Program-made: the position numbers and the translations under genes
Shown: positions 1 through 4,587 of the stretch, piece by piece
Layout: every line of letters starts with the position of its first letter
Position numbering within the stretch: the stretch's first letter is position 1
The notes under the pieces: model-generated
The model's database searches: none
Told to the model about the DNA's origin: nothing
What the model saw: the letters and a program-made list of their open reading frames with translations, nothing else
Source of the DNA: Actinomycetota bacterium
GTDB taxonomy: Bacteria; Actinomycetota; Acidimicrobiia; Acidimicrobiales; AC-14
Direction of reading: 5' to 3'
Length of the DNA stretch: 5,039 nucleotides
Assembly: GCA_020200615.1 (NCBI GenBank)
Contig: JAIVIH010000334.1
Coordinates: 1 to 5,039, forward strand

Positions 1-926
1 GGATCGACGCCCACGGCGGCGAACACGTTGGGATCGACCATCCCGCAGCCCCCGAGCTCGATCCACCCCGACTGGGAGCACACCCGGCAGCCCTGGCCCT
101 CGCAGAAGATGCAGGTGACCTCGAACTCGGCCGAAGGCTCGGTGAAGGGGAAGAAGGACGGGCGCAGCCGGGAGTGGATGTTGGGCCCGAAGTAGGCCCC
201 GGTGAAGGCCTCGATGGTCCCCGCCAGGTCGCCGAAGGTAATCCCCCGGTCGACGACCAGGCCCTCGATCTGGTGGAACACGGGCAGGTGGCGGGCGTCA
301 GGGGTGTCGCGCCGGTAACAGCGACCGGGCATCACCACGTGGATGGGCGGTGGCTGCGATTCCATGACCCGGATCTGCACGGGCGACGTGTGGGTGCGGA
401 GCACGGTGGACTCGGGCGCCCCCAGACGGACGTAGAGCGTGTCCCACATGCTCCGGGCGGGATGGCCGGGAGGCATGTTGAGGGCTTCGAAGTTGTACCA
501 GTCGGTCTCGACCTCGGGACCCTCGGCCACCCGGTACCCCATGGCCACGAAGACGTCCTCCAACTCCTCGCGCGTCTGGGTGACGAGGTGGAGGTGCCCG
601 CGGTCGGGGCCTCCCGACACCTCGGTGAGGTCGAGCCGCTCCTCCTCCAGTCTGCGCCCCCGCTCGGCCGCCTCGAGCGCGGCCCGGCGGGCGTCGAGGG
701 CGGCCTGCAGGCGCTGACGGGCGTCGTTGACGGCCCGCCCCGCCTCGCGCCGTTCCTCCACCGGCAGCGAGCCCAGCTGCTGCTTGGCTGCGGCCCACGC
801 CGAACGGCGTCCCAGGATCTCCTGCTCGACGACGGCCAGTGCTTCCACGGAATCGGCGGCGCCCACCCGCGCCAGTCCCGCGTCCACCCACGACCCTATG
901 TCCACGCCATCCTCGACCGATGTCAC
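1..926 (-). CDS. pheS: Phenylalanine--tRNA ligase alpha subunit, C-terminus beyond left edge
   Basis: Catalytic subunit of the cytoplasmic (alpha-beta)2 enzyme that charges tRNA-Phe with phenylalanine using ATP. 308 residues are visible; bacterial PheS is usually about 330-350, so only the end is missing. Residues about 30-100 form the charged, Ala/Arg/Glu-rich N-terminal coiled coil that binds tRNA. Class II motif 1 spans about 125-165 ([30 protein letters not shown]). Motif 2 is at about 200-222 ([19 protein letters not shown], then EGLVVD). [13 protein letters not shown] is followed by a four-Cys cluster (C272, C275, C280, C283), also known in many Gram-positive PheS proteins, and by [15 protein letters not shown]. 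The glycine-rich motif 3 lies outside the window. The GTG start at 926 overlaps the kinase stop (GTGA) and has GAGGAG five bases upstream, so it is probably coupled to the gene before it. pheT is expected next, off the edge. Identification is from recognised family motifs. Confidence 0.96.
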   Translation of the reverse strand, partial: MTSVEDGVDIGSWVDAGLARVGAADSVEALAVVEQEILGRRSAWAAAKQQLGSLPVEERREAGRAVNDARQRLQAALDARRAALEAAERGRRLEEERLDLTEVSGGPDRGHLHLVTQTREELEDVFVAMGYRVAEGPEVETDWYNFEALNMPPGHPARSMWDTLYVRLGAPESTVLRTHTSPVQIRVMESQPPPIHVVMPGRCYRRDTPDARHLPVFHQIEGLVVDRGITFGDLAGTIEAFTGAYFGPNIHSRLRPSFFPFTEPSAEFEVTCIFCEGQGCRVCSQSGWIELGGCGMVDPNVFAAVGVD

Positions 927-1826
927 GTCAGCTCCTCGGGCGTGACCGTAGGCAACGTGAAGCGGAACGTCGAACCCTTTCCCACCTCGGAGTCCACGTT
1001 CAGCCGCCCACCGTGCGCCTCCACCAGGCCGCGGCTGATCCACAACCCCAGGCCGGAGCCGGTGGGACGGGTCTCGGCCCGGCGGAAGAACTTGGTGAAG
1101 ACCCGCGGGAGGTCGGAGGCGGGTATGCCGTCGCCCCGGTCGCTCACCGACACCCACGGCCACATCCAGCTTGGGCTCGATCATCCGCACCTTGTCCGTC
1201 ACCACCGCCACCAGGCTCGGGACGTCCACCAGCTGGGGACGCAGCACCAGCCGTCCGCTTTCGAGCCGGCTGATGTCGAGCAGCTCGGTGACCAGCCGGG
1301 TCACCCGGTCGGCGTCGTGATGGACCTGCTCGAGCATCATGCGCTTCTGCTCGTCGCCCAGGCGCTCCCACCGGTTGAGGAGGAGGCTGGTGTAGCCCTT
1401 GACCGACGTCAGCGGCGCCCGGAGCTCGTGGCTCACGGTGGAGATGACCTCGATGCCCTCGGCCGGGGCCCGGCGGCGGGCTCCGTCCCGGAGGACGAGA
1501 ACCGCACCCTGGAGCCGTCCGTCGGCGTCCCGCTGGTACCGGGCCGTGACCATGGCCGTGAACTCCCGGCCCCCCGCTCCCCGCAACCGGATGCGCTGCT
1601 CGGGGATGCGCACGACCGACCGGAGCTGGGCCGAGGGGTGCCACCCGTTCACCCACAGGCGCTGCCCGTCGACCCTCCGGGGCTCCAGCACCTCGTCGAT
1701 GAGGTGGCCCACCAGGTCCTCCCGCCGGTATCCGGTGAGGGTGGCCGCGGCCCGGTTCACCTCCGTCAGCCGCCGGTCGACGTCCAGGTGGAGGACGGCG
1801 TCCGGCAGGAGGTCAGCGTCGATCAC
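923..1826 (-). pseudogene. PAS-domain sensor histidine kinase, internally deleted and frameshifted
   Basis: Soluble sensor kinase without membrane segments. From a GTG start at 1826 (GAGGT seven bases upstream, 14-nt overlap with the methyltransferase gene) the first frame encodes a PAS domain at residues about 1-117 (LLPDAVLHLDVDRRLTEVNR, TGYRREDLVG). A HisKA domain follows with H-box STVSHELRAPLTSVKGY, phospho-acceptor His133. The frame stays recognisable to about residue 223 ([10 protein letters not shown], near 1155). A second frame then supplies the end of the ATPase domain to the TGA at 923: [11 protein letters not shown] (G1 box), [11 protein letters not shown] (F box), [18 protein letters not shown] (G2 box), STFRFTLP. 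The N-box segment between them (NLVxNAxKY type) is absent; from usual spacing roughly 40-50 codons are missing and the net length change is not a multiple of three. As written it cannot make a working kinase. It is either a decayed gene or an assembly error. No response regulator is visible. Confidence 0.85.
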
Positions 1827-2634
1827 GGTCGCGACCTCGCTGACGGGCGGCCTCGAAGCACAGGACGGCGGCGGCCATTCCTACGTTCAGAGACTCGGCC
1901 CGGCCCACCATGAGGATGCTCACCCGCTCGTCGAGCCCCGCGGCGACAGCTTCTGGCAGCCCGTGGGCCTCGTTCCCCAGGACGAGGGCGACGTCGCCGG
2001 CGAGGTCCACCTCGTGGTAGGGGACGCCTCCGGTGGCGACGGTGCCGAACCGGCGCACGCCCCACCCGCCGAGCTGGGCCAGCACCTCACCCGGATCCCC
2101 TCCCGCCACCAACCGAACATGGAAGATCGAACCGGCCGACGCCCGCACGCATTTGGGGTTGTAGGCATCAACCGTCCCGTCACAGCAGATTACTCCCCCT
2201 GCTCCGGAGCCCTCGGCGCTGCGCAGGACCGTGCCGAGGTTGCCGGGATCCCGCACGTCCACGCACACCAGGACCGGGGACTTTCCCCGCAGGTCCTCGA
2301 GGGGCCGGTCGACGAACCCGCAGACGGCGAGGAGGGGCTGGGGGGTCACCGTGTCGGCCACCCGCTCGATGACGCCCTGGCCCAGGGGGAACACCCGCAC
2401 CCCGGCCTCGTAGGCGGTGTCCAGGATCGGGTCTCCCATGCCCGGGGGCGCTACGTAGACGGCCTCGAGCGGTGCCGCGGCCCGCAAGGCCTCACCCACG
2501 AGCTTGGCCCCTTCCAGCACGAACGCCCGCTCGGCGCGCCGGTAGGTGGCTTGCGACAGCAGACGGCGGACCCGCTGCACCCGCTGATGCCGGAGCCCCA
2601 GCGGGTTCCCGCCGCCCGCCGGGCGGGTCCTCAC
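1813..2634 (-). CDS. SpoU/TrmH-family RNA 2'-O-methyltransferase (probable 23S rRNA target)
   Basis: 273-residue SPOUT-class methyltransferase predicted to transfer a methyl group from S-adenosylmethionine to a ribose 2'-OH, most likely in 23S rRNA (TsnR/RlmB-like). An N-terminal substrate-binding part ([33 protein letters not shown]) precedes the trefoil-knot domain. Motif 1 is [15 protein letters not shown] (126-140, Asn132, Arg138), motif 2 is [10 protein letters not shown] (218-227), and motif 3 is [20 protein letters not shown] (238-257). Motif 3 usually reads IPM; here it is ILM. The chosen start is GTG at 2634, overlapping the rplT stop as GTGA. It gives the usual family length but lacks a clear Shine-Dalgarno sequence, so translation probably depends on ribosomes finishing rplT. 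A second in-frame GTG at 2580 (codon 19) is possible. The frame stays open upstream to 2964, through the rplT repeats, but that stretch is not methyltransferase-like. The exact target nucleotide cannot be told from sequence. Confidence 0.9.
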   Translation of the reverse strand: MRTRPAGGGNPLGLRHQRVQRVRRLLSQATYRRAERAFVLEGAKLVGEALRAAAPLEAVYVAPPGMGDPILDTAYEAGVRVFPLGQGVIERVADTVTPQPLLAVCGFVDRPLEDLRGKSPVLVCVDVRDPGNLGTVLRSAEGSGAGGVICCDGTVDAYNPKCVRASAGSIFHVRLVAGGDPGEVLAQLGGWGVRRFGTVATGGVPYHEVDLAGDVALVLGNEAHGLPEAVAAGLDERVSILMVGRAESLNVGMAAAVLCFEAARQRGRDRDRR

Positions 2635-3143
2635 TGGGTGGTGGTCGGGCCCTGCTCCCCGCTCTGGGGGCCGCTCGGGCCCTGGTCCCCGCTCTGGGTG
2701 GTGGTCGGGCCCTGGTCCCCGCTCTGGGGGCCGCTCGGGCCCTGGTCCCCGCTCTGGGGGCCGCTCGGGCCCTGGTCCCCGCTCTGGGGGCCGCTCGGGC
2801 CCTGGGCCAGCTTGACAAGGGCGGCGAAGGCGGGCGGGTCGGTGACGGCCAGGTCGGCCAGGACCTTGCGGTCCACTTCCACCCCGGCCTCCCGCAGGCC
2901 GGCGACGAACCGGCTGTAGCTCAGCCCGTTGAGCCGGGCCCCAGCGTTGATCCGCTGGATCCACAGTTGGCGCATGTCGCCCTTGCGGGCCCGGCGGTCC
3001 CGGAAGGCGTACTGGCCCGAGTGCATGAGCTGCTCGTTGGCGGCCTTGAAGGACCGGCTCTTGTTGCCGTAGTAGCCGCGCGCCTGCTCGAGGACGGCAC
3101 GGTGGTGCTTGCGTCCGTGCACCGCGCGCTTGACTCTGGCCAT
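2631..3143 (-). CDS. rplT: 50S ribosomal protein L20 with a tandem-repeat C-terminal tail
   Basis: Early-assembly 23S rRNA-binding protein of the large subunit; in several bacteria it also represses its own operon. Residues 1-114 are a complete, ordinary L20: [76 protein letters not shown], then a helical domain ending AALVKLAQ. L20 usually stops at about 115-130 residues. Here the frame continues for 56 residues made of five decapeptides and a partial sixth: [10 protein letters not shown] three times, [20 protein letters not shown], then GPTTTQ and TGA. The tail has no Lys or Arg and is Gly/Pro/Gln/Ser-rich and acidic, unlike the basic core, so it is probably disordered and solvent-exposed (inference). 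The ATG at 3143 follows AGGAAAGGA with about nine bases spacing. It lies 75 nt after rpmI, the only real gap in the operon, and its stop overlaps the methyltransferase start. Confidence 0.96.
   Translation of the reverse strand: MARVKRAVHGRKHHRAVLEQARGYYGNKSRSFKAANEQLMHSGQYAFRDRRARKGDMRQLWIQRINAGARLNGLSYSRFVAGLREAGVEVDRKVLADLAVTDPPAFAALVKLAQGPSGPQSGDQGPSGPQSGDQGPSGPQSGDQGPTTTQSGDQGPSGPQSGEQGPTTTQ
2634..2805. repeat. 30-bp tandem repeat array inside rplT
   Basis: Five head-to-tail 30-bp units occupy 2641-2790 (at 2641, 2671, 2701, 2731 and 2761), with partial copies at both ends. The units at 2731 and 2761 are identical; the one at 2671 differs from them by one base. The units at 2641 and 2701 begin gtggt instead of ccgct, which changes Ser-Gly-Pro to Thr-Thr-Thr in the protein. 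Because 30 is a multiple of three, copy number can change without breaking the rplT frame. Where ccgct follows a ggggg end, the unit can form a small hairpin (stem GGGCC/GGCCC, loop of five). Near-identity of adjacent copies points to recent expansion by slippage or recombination. Confidence 0.97.
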
Positions 3144-3218
3144 CGGGCTGGTTCCTTTCCTGTCGCCGACTTCCGCCGCTACGACTCGTACTTCGCCACT
3201 GCTCGGGAGCTGAGCTGT

Positions 3219-3413
3219 CTACAGCCCCAGCAGTTGCTTCACGTGGGCACGATCGCCCCCGGTGAGCTCGGACTCTCGCGCCAACCGCCGGGTGCGCTTG
3301 CTGGGCTTCTTCTCGAGGAGGTGGGCCCGGTACGCCTTGCGCCGCACGATCTTCCCGGTGCCGGTGACCTGGAACCGCTTGGCTGCTCCTCGGTGTGTCT
3401 TCATCTTGGGCAT
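3219..3413 (-). CDS. rpmI: 50S ribosomal protein L35
   Basis: Small, strongly basic large-subunit protein of 64 residues, the normal family length. It begins [20 protein letters not shown] and continues [20 protein letters not shown], then [20 protein letters not shown], ending LLGL before TAG, a complete match to L35. The ATG at 3413 shares one base with the infC stop (TGATG). The purine-rich AAGGAG inside the end of infC lies 14 bases from the ATG, rather far for a normal Shine-Dalgarno, so re-initiation after infC is the likely way it is translated. The frame is also open upstream to 3761, but that part is the wrong frame of infC. Confidence 0.97.
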   Translation of the reverse strand: MPKMKTHRGAAKRFQVTGTGKIVRRKAYRAHLLEKKPSKRTRRLARESELTGGDRAHVKQLLGL

Positions 3414-3964
3414 CAGGTAGTCGCTTTCTCCTTCGGCCGAGCCCGCTTGTCGGGCGCCAGCACCATGATCATGTTCCGGCCGTCCAGCCGGGGTGCTGCC
3501 TCCACCTTGGCCGGAGGGGCCAGCTGCTCGGCGATACGGTCGAGGATCCGCTTTCCCAGCTCGGGCCTGGCCATCTCCCGCCCCTTGAACATGATGGTGA
3601 TCTTCACCTTGTGACCCTCGTCCAAGAAGCTCGACACCTTGCGGGTCTTGGTGTCGAAGTCGGCCTCCCCGATCTTGATCCGGTACTTCATCTCCTTGAT
3701 CGGGGCGTTGCCGCTCTTCTTGCGGGACTCCTTGTCGCGTTGAGCGGCCTCGTACTTCCACTTGCCGTAGTCGAGGATCCGGCAGACGGGGGGTTCGGCC
3801 AAAGGGGCCACCTCCACCAGGTCCATATCGAGCTCACGAGCCATGAAGAGGGCCTCCGGGAGGGGCCGAATGCCAAGTTGGCGGCCCTCCGGATCGACCA
3901 GGCGCACCTCGCGCGCCCGGATGCGCTCGTTGATCCTGACATCGGTCCCGTCTGGTCCGGCGAT
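3413..3964 (-). CDS. infC: Translation initiation factor IF-3, probable AUC start
   Basis: Binds the 30S subunit, keeps subunits apart and checks start codon and initiator tRNA pairing. The N-domain shows [40 protein letters not shown] and [12 protein letters not shown]. After a lysine/arginine-rich linker the C-domain shows [56 protein letters not shown] and [13 protein letters not shown], with a short charged tail ([10 protein letters not shown]). I place the start at ATC, 3964: it is in frame, eight bases after GGAGG within a long GGGGGAGGAGGG run, and gives 183 residues, close to the usual 170-200. No in-frame ATG, GTG or TTG lies near. A GTG at 4087 would add 41 residues that do not resemble IF3 and would translate the leader hairpins. 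Rare starts (AUU, AUC) are well known in infC and let IF3 limit its own synthesis. First gene of the operon; overlaps rpmI by one base. Confidence 0.95.
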   Translation of the reverse strand: MAGPDGTDVRINERIRAREVRLVDPEGRQLGIRPLPEALFMARELDMDLVEVAPLAEPPVCRILDYGKWKYEAAQRDKESRKKSGNAPIKEMKYRIKIGEADFDTKTRKVSSFLDEGHKVKITIMFKGREMARPELGKRILDRIAEQLAPPAKVEAAPRLDGRNMIMVLAPDKRARPKEKATT

Positions 3965-3983
3965 GCGGCATCCCTCCTCCCCC
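3962..3983 (-). promoter_or_regulatory. infC Shine-Dalgarno and non-canonical AUC start
   Basis: On the minus strand GGGGGAGGAGGG is followed by ATGCCGC and then ATC (3964-3962), in frame with IF3. GGAGG to ATC is eight bases, a normal spacing. The ATG between them (3971-3969) is in another frame, lies too close to the GGAGG, and gives no IF3. The 6-bp stem CCCCGC/GCGGGG (3996-4001 with 3980-3985) borders the site and could hide part of it. The start choice is inference from spacing and homology. Confidence 0.7.
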
Positions 3984-4033
3984 GCAGCTTCCGCGGCGGG
4001 GCCTCGTGATTTCTTTCTGGTTACGCGAAAGAA

Positions 4034-4058
4034 GCGGACGTCGGGAAGCAACGTCCGC
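4034..4058 (-). terminator. Attenuator-like hairpin in the infC leader
   Basis: In the infC direction, GCGGACGT (4058-4051) pairs perfectly over eight bases with ACGTCCGC (4041-4034) around a nine-base loop, TGCTTCCCG. It is followed directly by TTCTTTCG, an imperfect U-rich stretch. This is the shape of an intrinsic terminator placed about 70 nt before the infC start, as expected for transcription attenuation. The U-run is short and broken, so termination strength is uncertain. infC-rpmI-rplT operons of Firmicutes are controlled by L20-dependent leader attenuation; that the same protein acts here is inference. Confidence 0.55.
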
Positions 4059-4067
4059 CTCTGGCGG
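4055..4067 (-). promoter_or_regulatory. Alternative (anti-terminator-like) hairpin, infC leader
   Basis: CCGCC-AGA-GGCGG in the infC direction forms a 5-bp stem with a three-base loop. Its 3' arm shares four bases (4055-4058) with the 5' arm of the attenuator-like stem at 4034-4058, so the two cannot form fully at the same time. Such exclusive pairs are typical of regulated leaders; no ligand can be named from the sequence. Confidence 0.4.
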
Positions 4068-4098
4068 TCGACCGACCCGACGCACACTCCGCCGACCC

Positions 4099-4116
4099 GG
4101 TGCCTGCTTCGGCACC
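4099..4116 (-). promoter_or_regulatory. Upstream hairpin in infC leader
   Basis: A perfect 6-bp stem GGTGCC/GGCACC with loop GAAGCA lies upstream of the two competing hairpins. It may be part of a folded leader, but it has no family I recognise. Confidence 0.35.
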
Positions 4117-4176
4117 ATCCTTGGCTGTGGACGGGTGGGGGCCCGAAGACCCCGCTTCCCTATTCAATTGTGGCCC

Positions 4177-4182
4177 TAGGGT
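4177..4182 (+). promoter_or_regulatory. Candidate -10 box for a leaderless DUF1844 transcript
   Basis: TAGGGT fits the actinobacterial TANNNT -10 pattern and is followed by exactly six bases (AGCAGC) before the ATG at 4189, which would place transcription start at or next to the A of the start codon. No good -35 hexamer is visible about 17 bases upstream (GCTTCC). AGGG seven bases before the ATG could instead act as a weak Shine-Dalgarno. TAGGGT lies partly in the palindrome CCCTAGGG (4174-4181), so a TANNNT match (TACCCT) also exists on the minus strand. Confidence 0.4.
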
Positions 4183-4188
4183 AGCAGC

Positions 4189-4587
4189 ATGAGCACGATC
4201 TGGACACCGTCGGGCGAGCAGCCCATCCGCCGCGAGCCCGAAGGACAGCCGTCCCGAGCGGCCGCACCCGAGCCCGATGAGCTCTCCGAAGAGGAGCTCC
4301 AGGCCCACCTGGCCCAGGTCCAGCGTCAGCTGGTGGAGACCCCGGCCGAGGTGGTCGTGGCCAACCACTGCATCGGTCTGTTCCAACTGGCCGTCCTCCA
4401 CCTCGAGCAGTCTCCCCCGCATCTCCCCGAGGCCCAACTGGCGATCGACGCCCTGGGCGCCATCGTGGAGGGCCTCGGACCGCGCCTGGGCGAGGAGGAG
4501 GCCCCCCTGCGGGAGGCGTTGACCCAGCTCCAGATGGCCTTCGTCCAGCGTCGGGGGACGAGCGGACCACCCCCGGCGGGCGAATGA
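4189..4587 (+). CDS. DUF1844 domain protein
   Basis: 132-residue soluble protein of unknown function. After a Pro/Glu-rich, probably disordered first 30 residues comes an all-helical domain: EEELQAHLAQVQRQLVE, then the family core TPAEVVVANHCIGLFQLAVL (51-70), HLEQSPPHLPEAQLAIDALG, AIVEGLGPRLGEEEAPLREA and LTQLQMAFVQ. I recognise this as DUF1844 (core VxxNHxIGLFxLAxxHL, AIDAxxxxVEGL). Such genes are, as I recall, often beside infC in actinobacteria, which hints at a link to translation but proves none. The protein has no signal peptide or membrane helix. The ATG at 4189 lacks a strong ribosome binding site and may be leaderless. It overlaps the next gene by ATGA (4584-4587). Confidence 0.88.
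   Translation: MSTIWTPSGEQPIRREPEGQPSRAAAPEPDELSEEELQAHLAQVQRQLVETPAEVVVANHCIGLFQLAVLHLEQSPPHLPEAQLAIDALGAIVEGLGPRLGEEEAPLREALTQLQMAFVQRRGTSGPPPAGE

Larger units (their letters stand above)
3965..4188. other. Divergent intergenic region with infC leader
   Basis: This 224-nt gap separates infC (minus) from the DUF1844 gene (plus), so both operons must be started in or near it. Read in the infC direction it holds, in order, a hairpin GGTGCC/GGCACC, the palindrome cggtcgaccg at 4065-4074, a CCGCC-AGA-GGCGG hairpin, a strong 8-bp stem followed by a U-rich stretch, a CCCCGC/GCGGGG stem, and the infC ribosome binding site. I see no convincing -35/-10 pair for infC; TACCCT (4183-4178, minus) is a weak -10 candidate. 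No convincing gene lies in it; a 94-codon minus frame from ATG 4118 overlaps infC and has no recognisable product. Confidence 0.7.

Noticed and set aside
174..1913. 579-codon plus-strand open frame
   Set aside because: It lies antisense to pheS and the kinase, has no recognisable domain and its His/Pro/Gly/Arg-rich composition is typical of the complement of high-GC genes.
2608..2630. GC-rich inverted repeat CCCGCC-G-GGCGGG just after the rplT stop as a terminator
   Set aside because: A one-base loop is not a realistic hairpin, there is no U-run, and it falls within the methyltransferase coding sequence.
2641..2790. CRISPR array
   Set aside because: The units are directly adjacent with no unique spacers and are coding in frame with rplT.
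1399..2919. 506-codon plus-strand open frame with repeated [10 protein letters not shown]
   Set aside because: Antisense to kinase, methyltransferase and rplT. The repeats are simply the reverse reading of the rplT array.
2635..2964. N-terminal extension of the methyltransferase through the repeats (383 residues in total)
   Set aside because: The extra part is the wrong frame of rplT and gives Pro/Arg/Gly repeats. The GTG at 2634 gives the normal family length.
2472..3614. 380-codon plus-strand open frame with [10 protein letters not shown] repeats
   Set aside because: Antisense to four well-identified genes; all frames of the 30-bp array stay open because its length is divisible by three.
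3414..3761. Long N-terminal extension of L35
   Set aside because: L35 is complete from ATG 3413; the upstream part is infC in another frame.
3965..4087. IF3 with 41 extra N-terminal residues from GTG 4087
   Set aside because: The extra residues do not resemble IF3, the GTG has no good ribosome binding site, and the stretch contains the leader hairpins.
3834..4118. 94-codon minus-strand frame starting in the infC leader, as a leader peptide
   Set aside because: It overlaps the start of infC by over 100 bases, is Arg/Pro-rich without recognisable features, and lacks a well-spaced ribosome binding site.
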